64,000 nt of DNA from CAYFZO01 sp965223735 (GTDB taxonomy: Bacteria; Pseudomonadota; Gammaproteobacteria; Poriferisulfidales; Oxydemutatoraceae). The DNA lies in contig OZ245010.1 of NCBI GenBank assembly GCA_965223735.1, positions 806,001 to 870,000 of the forward strand. Reading direction: 5' to 3'. The notes beneath the pieces were generated by a model. The model was not told where the DNA came from. It did no database searches and saw nothing but the letters and a program-made list of their open reading frames with translations. Within the stretch, counting starts at the first letter, position 1. Each line of letters begins with the position of its first letter. Positions 7,991-16,720 of this stretch are shown here, piece by piece. Both the position numbers and the translations under genes were made by a program.

Positions 7991-8878
7991 ATGAGCATTG
8001 ACGTCAACAGTATCAAGCGGGTCGGCTTGATCGTCAAGCCGAATGCGGTGCGCGCAGTCGAGCTGGCCTCGGCGCTCGCGGACTACCTGCTGAAACGCTT
8101 TGACACGGTCGTTGCGGATGAGGCGACCATCGACGACATCGGCAACACGCAGTTGACCGCCGTCGCAAAAGACGAGATCGGCAAAGCCTGCGACCTCGCG
8201 ATCGCGCTCGGCGGCGACGGCACTTTCCTGAACGCGGCACGCATGATGGCACGCAACAAAGTGCCGGTCATCGGCGTCAACCTCGGCCACTTGGGCTTTC
8301 TTGCCGAAGTGCCGCCCGAAGACATGACCGGGCGACTGGAACGTATTCTGGGCGGCGATTGTCACATCGAGGAGCGCACGATGATCGGCGTCACCTACCG
8401 CCGCAAAGATGAAGTACTGAGCCGACAGGACGCCTGCAACGACCTGGCACTCAAGCATAAGGGCTCGGTGCGCATGATCGAGGTGGACACTTCGATCGAC
8501 GGCGTATTCCTGAACACGGTATGGTCGGACGGCCTGATCGTCTCGACCCCGACCGGCTCAACCGGCTATGCGCTGTCGAGCGGCGGGCCGATCATTGAGC
8601 CGACACTCGATGCATTGCTGCTGGTGCCGATCTGCCCGCACACCCTGAGTTACCGCCCGCTGATCGTGCAGCCCGGCAAATCCATTGAAATCCGGTACAC
8701 CCTGCGCAACGAAGATGCCGGCCTCGCGTCGGTGGACGGACAGATCAATCAGGTGCTGACGCCCGGCGATACCGTGGTCGTGGAGACATTGCCTTACAAG
8801 TTGCAGCTGATCCAGCCGTCGGATCATGATTATTTGCGGACGTTAAGGACCAAGCTGCGATGGAGCGAACGTCTCTGA
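7991..8878 (+). CDS. nadK: NAD kinase
   Basis: A 295-residue cytosolic enzyme that phosphorylates NAD to NADP. It shows the family motif LGGDGTFLNAARM (around residues 73-85) and the second signature VSTPTGSTGYALSSGGPI (around 180-197), with SVDGQ near the C-terminus. The start MSIDVNSIKRVGLIVKP fits the family length. It is followed by recN with a repeat-bearing gap of 177 bases, the usual neighbour order. Apart from the possible leaderless promoter nothing is unusual. Confidence 0.97.
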   Translation: MSIDVNSIKRVGLIVKPNAVRAVELASALADYLLKRFDTVVADEATIDDIGNTQLTAVAKDEIGKACDLAIALGGDGTFLNAARMMARNKVPVIGVNLGHLGFLAEVPPEDMTGRLERILGGDCHIEERTMIGVTYRRKDEVLSRQDACNDLALKHKGSVRMIEVDTSIDGVFLNTVWSDGLIVSTPTGSTGYALSSGGPIIEPTLDALLLVPICPHTLSYRPLIVQPGKSIEIRYTLRNEDAGLASVDGQINQVLTPGDTVVVETLPYKLQLIQPSDHDYLRTLRTKLRWSERL

Positions 8879-8880
8879 GT

Positions 8881-9004
8881 TGATCATGCGGGTTTTGCGC
8901 GCTTCCTTTGTTGAAAAAATGCTTCCGTTGCTCACTTACCAATCTGTAAGCTGCGCTACGGGTCATTTTTTCGCCTCGAAATCATCTCAAAACCCGCATG
9001 ATCA
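8881..9004. repeat. Long inverted repeat element between nadK and recN
   Basis: Perfect 17-base arms (8881-8897, tgatcatgcgggttttg, and its complement at 8988-9004) enclose further nested complementary parts: gaaaaaatg against cattttttc, and a small hairpin cttac/gtaag. A 20-base segment, cgcttcctttgttgaaaaaa, also occurs twice as a direct repeat (8900-8919 and 9023-9042). The whole resembles a MITE-like or REPIN-like non-coding element, or a large processed hairpin. It carries no ORF. Confidence 0.7.
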
Positions 9005-9055
9005 CTGGTGGCGGGTTCCGGGCGCTTCCTTTGTTGAAAAAAAGCCGCTGCATCC

Positions 9056-10723
9056 ATGCTGAAATCACTGATCGTTGAGAACTTCACCATCATCAGGAAG
9101 GTGCAGCTCGAATTCAGCGCCGGAATGTCAACGATCACCGGTGAGACCGGCGCCGGCAAATCCATCCTGATCGAAGCGCTGGGCCTCGCGCTCGGGCAAC
9201 GCGCACAATCGCACTACCTGAATAGCGACGGCAGGCTGTCGGTCACGCTCGACGTCGGGCTGGACAACCTGCCGACAGTCGCGGCGTGGCTCGAAGAGCA
9301 TGAACTTGCGAGCAACGGCGAATGCATCCTGCGGCGTACGCTTGCGCGCGACGGGCGTTCGCGCGCGTTCATCAACGGTGTGCAGGTACCGCTCGCGCAG
9401 TTACAGGTGTTGAGCGACCGGCTCATCGAGATCGTCGGGCAGAACGTGCAACAGTCGTTGATGCAGGCCAACCGGCATCTCGACATCCTCGACGCACAAT
9501 GCGAACACGACGACACGCTGGGCGAACTCAAGTCGGTGCAACGGCAATGGAGCGAGCTGTCGCAAAAACTCGAGACGCGCCTCAGGCAAAGCAGCGAGCT
9601 CGAAGACCGCCTCAAACTGCTGAACTACCAGGTCAGGGAACTCGAGGAGTTCGCGCCCGATGAAGGTGAATTCGAGGAGGTTGACCAAGCGCACCGGCGC
9701 CTGTCGAAGAAAGAACTGCTGCGTGAGGAAGCGCACAGGGCGCTGGCGCTGCTTGACGAAACCGAATCCGGCAACGCGTCGTCACAGATTGCGGCGGCCA
9801 TGCGTGCGCTGCACAAGCTCACCGATGCCGACGCCGGACTCGCCACCGCAAACGAGCAACTCGCCACCGCGATCGACCACGTTCAGATCGCAAGCCGGGA
9901 AATCCGCGACTGTCTCGAGCGCATCGAAACCAGCGAGGGAGACTACCACAGGCTGGAGAAGCGCCTGCAAGGCTATCTCGACCTTGCACGCAAATACAAA
10001 ACCCGGCCGGAAACGCTCGCCGCGTTTTATCGCAACCTCAAACACGAACTCGACGAAATCGAAAGCCCAGACGCGCGCCCCGAAGCAATGGAGCGCCAAC
10101 TCAGCGGGCTCAGAGCGCGCTACGCAACGCTCGCCGACAGGATAAGCAGGCGGCGGCGAACGGCGGCGGCGGCACTGTCAAAACAGGTGACGCAGACTCT
10201 GGGCGAACTCAATATGCAGGGCGCCGAATTCAGCGTCGTGTTCAATCCGCACGAAGACGATGCACCGAAACCCCACGGCCGGGAACAGGCCGAGTTCTTC
10301 GTGCGCACCAATGCCGGGCAACCGCCCGGCCCGCTCGCACGGATCGCGTCGGGCGGCGAGTTGTCGCGCGTGAGTCTCGCGATACAGGCGGCGTTCGCAG
10401 CGAAAAGACCGGTCCCGACGCTGGTGTTCGATGAGGTAGATGCCGGCGTCGGCGGCAAGACCGCCGAGATGGTCGGCAAACTGCTGAAGAAGATCAGCCG
10501 CAACGCCCAGGTATTCTGCGTCACCCACCTGCCGCAGGTCGCGGCGCAGGCCGACCACCATTTCCGGGTCAACAAACACGAGAAAAAAGGCCATACGCAT
10601 ATCGACGTGGCCGAACTACCGGCGGTGGAGCGTCGGCACGAGATCGCGCGCATGATGGCGGGTACCGAGATCACAAAGAAATCACTCGCGCACGCCGATG
10701 AAATGCTGTCCGGGCTGCATTGA
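9056..10723 (+). CDS. recN: DNA repair protein RecN (SMC-like ATPase)
   Basis: A 555-residue SMC-family protein that helps repair double-strand breaks. The N-terminal ATPase half has Walker A GETGAGKSI (about residues 29-37). The middle 160-370 region is charged, heptad-like coiled coil. The C-terminal half has the signature ASGGELSRV and Walker B LVFDEVDAGVGG. Length and order match the family. It follows nadK and converges with fur, the usual arrangement. Part of a hairpin-like element lies just upstream and could affect expression. Confidence 0.97.
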   Translation: MLKSLIVENFTIIRKVQLEFSAGMSTITGETGAGKSILIEALGLALGQRAQSHYLNSDGRLSVTLDVGLDNLPTVAAWLEEHELASNGECILRRTLARDGRSRAFINGVQVPLAQLQVLSDRLIEIVGQNVQQSLMQANRHLDILDAQCEHDDTLGELKSVQRQWSELSQKLETRLRQSSELEDRLKLLNYQVRELEEFAPDEGEFEEVDQAHRRLSKKELLREEAHRALALLDETESGNASSQIAAAMRALHKLTDADAGLATANEQLATAIDHVQIASREIRDCLERIETSEGDYHRLEKRLQGYLDLARKYKTRPETLAAFYRNLKHELDEIESPDARPEAMERQLSGLRARYATLADRISRRRRTAAAALSKQVTQTLGELNMQGAEFSVVFNPHEDDAPKPHGREQAEFFVRTNAGQPPGPLARIASGGELSRVSLAIQAAFAAKRPVPTLVFDEVDAGVGGKTAEMVGKLLKKISRNAQVFCVTHLPQVAAQADHHFRVNKHEKKGHTHIDVAELPAVERRHEIARMMAGTEITKKSLAHADEMLSGLH

Positions 10724-10777
10724 CCGCAACGCGGCTGTTACGGATGACCCGGCCTGCCGGGCGGCGGGTTCGCACCC

Positions 10778-11209
10778 CTACTTCAGGTGCTCACAATTTT
10801 CCTTGTTGCAATCGACGTACAGCGTCAACTCATGATCGGCGATCGAGAAGCCGTTGCGTTGCGCAACCTCGCGCTGACGCTGTTCAATCGTCTCGTCCAT
10901 AAACTCGGTGATCCTGCCGCAACGAATGCACACCATGTGGTCGTGATGGTGCCCGCGGTCGAGTTCATAAACTGCCGTGTTGCCCTCAAAATGATGGCGG
11001 ATCACCAGCCCCGCCGCCTCGAACTGCGTGAGTACTCTGTACACCGTCGCGAGGCCGATCTCCTCGCCCTTTTCGATCAACTTCCTGTACAGAACCTCGG
11101 CAGTGACATGCCGGGTGTCGCTCCTCTCGAGCAATTCGAGGATCTTCATCCTCGGCAATGTGACCTTGAGACCGACATCTCTGAGGTTTTGACGTTCGAC
11201 AGCACTCAT
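10778..11209 (-). CDS. fur: Ferric uptake regulator Fur
   Basis: A 143-residue metal-dependent repressor. The N-terminal winged helix includes GLKVTLPRMKILELLE and ATVYRVLTQFEAAGLV. The metal-binding core reads RGHHHDHMVCIRCGRI. The C-terminal CNKENCEHLK provides another cysteine pair. With Fe2+ it represses iron-uptake genes. It is divergent from bamE with a 119-base gap and convergent with recN. The neighbourhood recN-fur-bamE is conserved in proteobacteria. No clear Fur box was identified in the gap. Confidence 0.97.
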   Translation of the reverse strand: MSAVERQNLRDVGLKVTLPRMKILELLERSDTRHVTAEVLYRKLIEKGEEIGLATVYRVLTQFEAAGLVIRHHFEGNTAVYELDRGHHHDHMVCIRCGRITEFMDETIEQRQREVAQRNGFSIADHELTLYVDCNKENCEHLK

Positions 11210-11328
11210 AACAAAAACCGGTTGACCGTTTCAACACCGGAATGCGCGATATTAACACCGCCCGCGAATATCTCTCAACACCGCACCGGAAGCGATACAA
11301 TCCGCGCTACCCGAGCAGCCGACATCCG

Positions 11329-11757
11329 ATGAAAACTTCAATCCTCCCGCCGATCGCCGCCTCGCTGGCACTGGCATTACTGTGCGTCGGCTGCTCGTCC
11401 AAGTCAAAGGTCGGCGAAAGCACGGAATTTTTCAAAAAGATCTTCAGAAAAGAGACTTACTCACTGTACCGCATAGACATCCAGCAGGGCAACGCGATTG
11501 ACCCCGCCCAACTCACGAGGCTGAAGACCGGAATGACCAAAGATCAAGTGCGCTACCTGCTCGGTAACCCGCTGGCGGAAAACGTGTTCCACAAAAACCG
11601 CTGGCACTACATCTACTACCTGATACCCGGCAAAGGAGAAACGAAAAAGTACCGTCTCGTACTGTACTTTGACCAGGACCGGTTGATCAACATCCAGCCG
11701 TCAAAGATGCTCGCCGAGCTCATGGAAAAATCACGCCAAAACCCGCGCCCGAAATAA
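11329..11757 (+). CDS. bamE: Outer membrane assembly lipoprotein BamE
   Basis: A 142-residue lipoprotein of the BAM complex, which folds beta-barrel proteins into the outer membrane. A signal peptide with a hydrophobic core ends at the lipidation cysteine in LCVGC (Cys22). The SmpA/OmlA domain follows, with KTGMTKDQVRYLLGNPL and the WHYIYYL region. The ATG at 11329 is chosen because it places a short basic n-region before the hydrophobic core; an upstream in-frame start adds about 29 non-signal residues. The lipobox is slightly unusual, with Cys at -3. Confidence 0.95.
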   Translation: MKTSILPPIAASLALALLCVGCSSKSKVGESTEFFKKIFRKETYSLYRIDIQQGNAIDPAQLTRLKTGMTKDQVRYLLGNPLAENVFHKNRWHYIYYLIPGKGETKKYRLVLYFDQDRLINIQPSKMLAELMEKSRQNPRPK

Positions 11758-11806
11758 TGTCTGCCGCTGAATCCTCAATCGGCATCGCCATCCCGGCGGG
11801 CGGAGG

Positions 11807-12109
11807 TCAGGCCTGCCGCGTCGAACGCCGCCGCCGCGCCTCCATCGGGCCGCAGTTGAGCGGACGGTAGATCTCGATGCGGTCGCCGGCGGCGGGCACG
11901 GCGTCGAGCGCGACGCGTTCACCGAAAATGCCGACCGCCCCGTCGCCCCGCAGGGGATCCAACCCCGGCGGGCATTGCTTGAGAATGCCGCAGCGCCGAA
12001 TGATCTCGGCGACAGTCTCACCCGTCGCCGCGCGCAAGCTCAGCGTAACACAACGCCCGCGCTCGGCGTACACAACCTTAATTTCAACAGCGCCGACTCC
12101 CACGTTCAC
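11807..12109 (-). CDS. rnfH: RnfH family ubiquitin-like protein
   Basis: A 100-residue beta-grasp protein (UPF0125/RnfH) with VEIKVVYAERGRCVTLSL, VAEIIRRCGI and the typical ending GDRIEIYRPLNCGPMEARRRR. Its molecular role is not settled. It follows ratA on the same strand, as in many proteobacteria. I chose a GTG start at 12109, 10 bases after the ratA stop, with a GAGGAAG ribosome site in front. Longer readings would run antiparallel to no known domain and overlap ratA in another frame. Confidence 0.88.
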   Translation of the reverse strand: MNVGVGAVEIKVVYAERGRCVTLSLRAATGETVAEIIRRCGILKQCPPGLDPLRGDGAVGIFGERVALDAVPAAGDRIEIYRPLNCGPMEARRRRSTRQA

Positions 12110-12119
12110 CGGCGCTTCC

Positions 12120-12551
12120 TCATTCGTATATTTCACGGGCGCGCGCAACGAAAGCATCGACCAGAGACAACACCGCCTGATTGAACATCGGCTTGAACAG
12201 GCTCGCGTAAACACGGTTTGAAAAATCAAAGTGCAACTCGAACACCACTTTGCAATTCTTGTCGTCAATCGCAATGAACGACCACTTGCCGTTGAGCCGC
12301 TCGAACGGCCCCTCGGCCAATGCCATCTCAATCGAATCCGGCGGCGCGTTGCGGTTCAGCGTGGTGAACGACAGACCAACGCCCTTGTGCTTGAGGTGCA
12401 GGGTCGCACGCACCCGTTCGCCGTCGTCGGCCTCGACCACCGACTTGACACACCACGGCAGGAAACTGTCGTAAGCGCCGACGTCGCTGACCAGCGCGTA
12501 CATCTGATCGCATGAATACGCCACCATCGCCTGGCGGGAGATTGCAGCCAT
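12120..12551 (-). CDS. ratA: RatA family START-domain protein (coenzyme Q-binding type)
   Basis: A 143-residue START/COQ10-like domain protein. It has DQMYALVSDVGAYDSFLPWC near the N-terminus, followed by the beta-rich cavity and the amphipathic C-terminal helix. E. coli RatA (YfjG) has been described as a ribosome association toxin, and relatives bind ubiquinone; which applies here is unknown. It is transcribed with rnfH and lies between the sodium symporter and rnfH. smpB is near, giving the conserved smpB-ratA-rnfH-bamE neighbourhood with the symporter inserted. Confidence 0.9.
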   Translation of the reverse strand: MAAISRQAMVAYSCDQMYALVSDVGAYDSFLPWCVKSVVEADDGERVRATLHLKHKGVGLSFTTLNRNAPPDSIEMALAEGPFERLNGKWSFIAIDDKNCKVVFELHFDFSNRVYASLFKPMFNQAVLSLVDAFVARAREIYE

Positions 12552-12554
12552 ACC

Positions 12555-13955
12555 CTAAAACGGCCAGACGAGACCGACGAAGACGGTCGCGATTGCGAGC
12601 GGGCTGAGATACCGCAGCATGAAACGCCACAGCCGGTAAAAGCCCCGGTGCCTGATATTGAGTTCCTCGCGCAATACGAAAGCCGGCAGCTTCCAGCCGG
12701 CGAACAGCGCGATCAGCAGACCGCCGAACGGCAGCAGCAAGTTGGACGCAAGATAGTCCAGCGAATCAAACACGGTGCGCCCGAATACCGTCCAGTGCTC
12801 GGCGTCGCTGAACGAGAACACCGTGCCGAGACCGACCAGCCAGGCAACGCCGCCGATGATGCACGCTGCGGCGCCGCGACTCAACCGCCAACTGTCGGTC
12901 AGCCAGGACAGCCCCGGCTCAACCAGGGACACCGCCGACGTCCACGCCGCGATGAACAACAAAAAGAAAAACACACCGCCGAGCAAATCGCCGCCCGGGA
13001 TGGCGCCGAACGCCAATGGCAGGGTCTCGAAGACCAGCCCCGGCCCCTGCCCCGGCGCAAGACCGTACTGAAACACCAGGGAGAACACGATCAGCCCGGC
13101 GACGACCGCGACCAGCGTGTCCATCGCCGCGATCGCAAACGTCGCGCGTACGATCGGGATGTGCGGCGGCAGGTAGGAACCGTACGCCATGATCGCACCG
13201 AGACCAAGACTCAGCGAGAAAAACGCCTGCCCCATCGCCGCGAGTACCCCGGCACCCGTGAGTCTTGAGAAGTCAAACACGAACATGTAGTCAAATGCCT
13301 CGATGAAGGCGCCGCGGCTGATCACATACACCAGCAACCCCGCAAGCAACATGAACAGCAACGGCATCATGTACTTGACCACGCGCTCGAGACCGTGGCT
13401 GATGCTCCAACCCATCACGCCCGCCGTGATGACCATGAAGATCGTGTGCCACGCAAGCAGTTTCTCGGCGCTGCCGGTAAGATCACCGAAGATGTGCGCG
13501 ACGCCGTCCACCGTCGCCTGGTTGAAGGTGCCCGCACCAGTGCGGAAGAAGTACGCCAGCGTCCAGCCCGCGATGACGCTGTAATAAGACAGGATGATGA
13601 TGCCCGCGAGCACACCCATGAAACCGATCCCCTTCCATGCACGGCTCAGGCCGAACTCCGCGGACAAGCGCTGCACTGCGTGCACCGGACTGCCGCAGCC
13701 GCGCCGCCCGATCATGATCTCGCTCGTCATGATCGGCAGGATCACCAGCACCGCCAGCAGATACACCAGAATGAACGCACCGCCACCGTGCTCGCCGACG
13801 ACATAAGGAAACTTCCAGATATTGCCGAGACCGACGGCCGAACCGGTCGCCGCCAGAATAAACACTATCTGAGACGACCACTGGCTGCGAACGTGTTGGC
13901 TGGAAATGGGCATCAACGGGAAAAGTTCGGTTTCACTCGCCGACGGACGGCTCAT
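12555..13955 (-). CDS. Sodium-dependent transporter of the NSS/SNF family
   Basis: A 466-residue inner-membrane protein with about 11-12 hydrophobic segments. The first segment holds the family signature ATGSAVGLGNIWKFPYVVGE, which forms part of the sodium and substrate site. It should import an amino acid or related amine with Na+; the substrate cannot be read from sequence. It is inserted between ratA and smpB, which are usually adjacent. Its stop is three bases before the ratA ATG, so it is probably cotranscribed with ratA and rnfH. A downstream ATG at residue 15 is an alternative start. Confidence 0.93.
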   Translation of the reverse strand: MSRPSASETELFPLMPISSQHVRSQWSSQIVFILAATGSAVGLGNIWKFPYVVGEHGGGAFILVYLLAVLVILPIMTSEIMIGRRGCGSPVHAVQRLSAEFGLSRAWKGIGFMGVLAGIIILSYYSVIAGWTLAYFFRTGAGTFNQATVDGVAHIFGDLTGSAEKLLAWHTIFMVITAGVMGWSISHGLERVVKYMMPLLFMLLAGLLVYVISRGAFIEAFDYMFVFDFSRLTGAGVLAAMGQAFFSLSLGLGAIMAYGSYLPPHIPIVRATFAIAAMDTLVAVVAGLIVFSLVFQYGLAPGQGPGLVFETLPLAFGAIPGGDLLGGVFFFLLFIAAWTSAVSLVEPGLSWLTDSWRLSRGAAACIIGGVAWLVGLGTVFSFSDAEHWTVFGRTVFDSLDYLASNLLLPFGGLLIALFAGWKLPAFVLREELNIRHRGFYRLWRFMLRYLSPLAIATVFVGLVWPF

Positions 13956-13962
13956 GGGCGCT

Positions 13963-13968
13963 TATAAT
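13963..13968 (+). promoter_or_regulatory. -10 box (TATAAT) in the divergent gap before smpB
   Basis: TATAAT lies in the 38-base gap between the divergent symporter and smpB genes, placing the smpB transcript start about 19 bases before its ATG. The short gap means the two promoters overlap. Confidence 0.45.
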
Positions 13969-13993
13969 AACAAACAATGCGGCGGAAATAACC

Positions 13994-14455
13994 ATGAAAA
14001 GTGCGGACAACACCATCGCCGACAACCCTCAGGCGCGACGCAACTACTTTATCGAGGATCGGTTTGAAGCCGGCCTCGTGCTGGAGGGCTGGGAAGTGAA
14101 AAGCCTGCGGCAGAAACGCATGCAATTAAAGGAAAGCTACGCCTATGTCAAGGACGGTGAAGTATGGCTGCTCGGTGCGCACATCAGCCCATTGCCTTCG
14201 TCGAATGCCAACCCCGAACCCGCGCCGACGCGCACGCGCAAACTGCTGCTCAACAAAACGGAGATCGGACGCCTGATCGGGGCGATAGAGCGCAGGGGCT
14301 ATACCCTGATACCGCTGAAAGCCTACTGGAAAAACAACCGTGCCAAGATCCAACTCGGTATCGGCAAAGGCAAACACGCGCACGACCGGCGCGCCGCCGA
14401 AAAGCAACATGACTGGCAAAGAGAAAAACGCCGACTGTTAAAAAGCATGTCGTGA
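13994..14455 (+). CDS. smpB: SsrA-binding protein SmpB
   Basis: A 153-residue RNA-binding protein that delivers tmRNA to stalled ribosomes. The OB-fold core has ARRNYFIEDRFEAGLVLEGW, VKSLRQKR and LKESYAYVKDGEVWL. It ends in the basic tail with HDRRAAEKQHDWQREK that mimics mRNA in the decoding centre. It is complete and shows no defects. That matters because the only ssrA sequence in this window is a 3' fragment at 5849-6024; an intact smpB implies a functional tmRNA gene elsewhere or very recent loss. Confidence 0.97.
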   Translation: MKSADNTIADNPQARRNYFIEDRFEAGLVLEGWEVKSLRQKRMQLKESYAYVKDGEVWLLGAHISPLPSSNANPEPAPTRTRKLLLNKTEIGRLIGAIERRGYTLIPLKAYWKNNRAKIQLGIGKGKHAHDRRAAEKQHDWQREKRRLLKSMS

Positions 14456-14478
14456 GGATTGTGCAATGCGGCGGTTTG

Positions 14479-14742
14479 TTACGCGCCGCAAGAATACGCA
14501 GCGTCGGTGTACCCTTTCTCCTTGATGTGCACCATCGCCGTATCCATACACTCACCGCGTGAATTGAACTCACCGATCTTTTCCGTCTTCGCATCTGTTC
14601 TCTGCGACGAGTAGATGGTGGCGTGCCATTTCAGGCCGTCGGTTGACGCATGTTGCTTGGCTGCGTGTTTCTTCGCGCCCTCTTCGGTGACACAGGCTGA
14701 AAGCAAAAACGCACAGGCCATGATAAAAAACAGTTTTCTCAT
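14479..14742 (-). CDS. Small lipoprotein of unknown function
   Basis: An 87-residue product with a clean lipoprotein signal MRKLFFIMACAFLLSAC (lipid Cys17). A short charged domain follows, containing GEFNSRGECMDTAMVHIKEKGY and a final Cys; the two remaining cysteines could form a disulfide. I do not recognise the family. It lies between smpB and tRNA-His, on the opposite strand to smpB, and appears to be a single-gene unit. Confidence 0.7.
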   Translation of the reverse strand: MRKLFFIMACAFLLSACVTEEGAKKHAAKQHASTDGLKWHATIYSSQRTDAKTEKIGEFNSRGECMDTAMVHIKEKGYTDAAYSCGA

Positions 14743-14863
14743 TTCTTCTTGCTCCTCGGTAGCTGAGAAATATTGACCGGCAAAAGGGTTGATTTTAGCG
14801 CGATCCGGGGCGGCGTGTTTTCCACTGTGATCATTCGGGGCTCACCTCTATTTACCGGAAAAG

Positions 14864-14940
14864 TGGGGTGAGCGATGGGGATTGAACCCACGACCTCAGG
14901 AGCCACAATCCTGTGCTCTACCAACTGAGCTACGCCCACC
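14864..14940 (-). tRNA. tRNA-His (GTG)
   Basis: The cloverleaf can be drawn on the minus strand. The acceptor GGTGGGCG pairs with CGCTCACC, including the extra G-1:C73 pair diagnostic of histidine tRNA. The anticodon loop is TTGTGGC with anticodon GTG, the T-loop is GTTCAATCC, and CCA is encoded. Confidence 0.97.
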
Positions 14941-14952
14941 AAAGCCGGGGAC

Positions 14953-14980
14953 ATTATAGGGAATTAATCACGCCTTTCAA
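14953..14980 (-). promoter_or_regulatory. Sigma-70-type promoter of tRNA-His
   Basis: TTGAAA (14980-14975) and TATAAT (14958-14953) are separated by 16 bases. The predicted start is about 6 bases before the tRNA 5' end. Confidence 0.65.
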
Positions 14981-15071
14981 CGCGGCAACGGTTGTGGTGG
15001 CCTTTACTGGGGAATCACATATAATAATGCCTGCAAGAGGCTTATGCATTTGTAATTGTCACTATGAAATT

Positions 15072-16309
15072 ATGCCCTTCACCCCCCCAACGACCGATCA
15101 GCGGTATCTGATTTACCACGAAAAATCGCCTGTATTTAGCGGGTTCAATCATTCAGCCTCACAGTTATGCACTCAGATCAGGGAAGCTGCATGGCTTGGG
15201 CGAGTACCGGTTTTCCCGAACGTCGCACCATTCTACCCGCACCATAACTTCGGTCATCCGAACAAATTTCCATGGAGCAAATACCTTGATATCAGCAATA
15301 TCAACAGTTTTTTCGTCCTGAAAAACTATCACCGCGCGCACAGCTTATCCGCAATTACGCAGGCGGGTTTTGACGCCCTGAATATTCCGGACAGTGAGCA
15401 ATTAAAATTGGCTCTGCGGCAAATATCACCACAGAGCAAAACAAGCATTTTCGCGTAATCTCCCGCAAGATGACGCAGGGAGAAATGTGGAGAAAGCAGA
15501 GACCACCGTTGACCGCGCAACCCTTTGTGCACGGCGCACTCACCGATAAAGATCGCGATAAAAGCGACGAGGAGCTTGTATCAGTGCATATACCGGCGTC
15601 AAAAAAAGTCGAGGATATGGCCCTGAAAGTGCGGCAGACGTTGCCCCGTAAATATGTGGGTCTGCATGTTCGCAGAGGTGATGTTTTACGCTTGCCGATA
15701 ATGAAAAAGATCACATCTCCTGAATTCCTGCTTCACAAGTTACAACAAATCGGGATCACAACCGATATGACGCTGTTTGTGATGACAAATGAAACCAGAT
15801 CAAACTGGCTCAAGCCGGTCAGGAAAAGATATCGAGTGATCCGCTCTAAGGATTTTCCCGAACTTGCCGATTTGATCAGCCCTTCCGGAACAGTGGACAA
15901 TTATTTATTGTACGTCATCGAACTTGTGATACTGTATCATGCTGAAATAATCATAACGACTAGGAAATCCGATTTTTTTAAATGCAATTTTTACGGCGTG
16001 AAATTAAACAGCAATCAAAAATATGTATCGTTAAGCATACCGCCGGATAAGATCAACGATCTATATCACCCGTTTGAGTTGAAGGTAATAAGTCGCTTCA
16101 GGGATTTATTGGCTTTAGTACACGCACACTCTCGCCGCGGCCGGGAAAACAGAATGATCACCGGGCTGAAGATCGTGCGCGAAATAATACGTTCATGCAT
16201 CCACATGACGTCCCATTTTCGCCCCCTGTCGGAATACCGAAAAAAGAGAAAAGAGTTTATAAGGCGTCAATTCGCAGACGCCCCCGTTGTCAGAACAATT
16301 GCGGAGTAG
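15072..16309 (+). pseudogene. O-fucosyltransferase-like glycosyltransferase, frameshifted
   Basis: Two reading frames together give one protein of about 410 residues. The first (from 15072) holds the N-terminal part, with RYLIYHEKSPVFSGFNHSA, and ends at 15458. The second is open from about 15388 to 16309 and holds VGLHVRRGD, the nucleotide-sugar-binding motif of GT-B fucosyltransferases. It also holds MTNE, DFPEL and DNYLLYVIE, which order correctly for the O-FucT-like superfamily. A one-base slip near 15420 would join them. It is AT-rich relative to core genes, sits between tRNA-His and tRNA-Arg, and is probably acquired. A sequencing error cannot be excluded. Confidence 0.7.
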
Positions 16310-16407
16310 GCTCAATACCGGTGATTGCGGCACCGGCGAATACCTTGGAAAGACGCGTGTCCGCATTATTGTCGGGCGTCGATGAACTTTCCAGTGCCCC
16401 CAAAAAC

Positions 16408-16484
16408 TGGCGCGCCTGGCAGGACTCGAACCTGCTACCCTCGGCTTAGAAGGCCGATGCTCTATCCGGATGAGCTACAGGCGC
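16408..16484 (-). tRNA. tRNA-Arg (TCT)
   Basis: The acceptor GCGCCTG pairs with CAGGCGC. The anticodon stem is TCGGC/GCCGA around loop CTTCTAA, giving anticodon TCT. The T-loop is GTTCGAGTCC and CCA is encoded. It lies 12 bases downstream of tRNA-Pro in the same transcription direction. Confidence 0.97.
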
Positions 16485-16496
16485 ACACCGAAAAGC

Positions 16497-16573
<77 letters not shown>

Positions 16574-16720
16574 GCCATCGGGGCAATGATACGGAGCCTG
16601 CGGGTAAGCGTCAATCACACGGCGGACGGAGCACGATCTGCCGCACATTCCGGTCATGTGCATGATAAACTCACCGGCCAACTCAAACAATCCCAGCCGG
16701 GTTACACCTCCCACGGAGCA

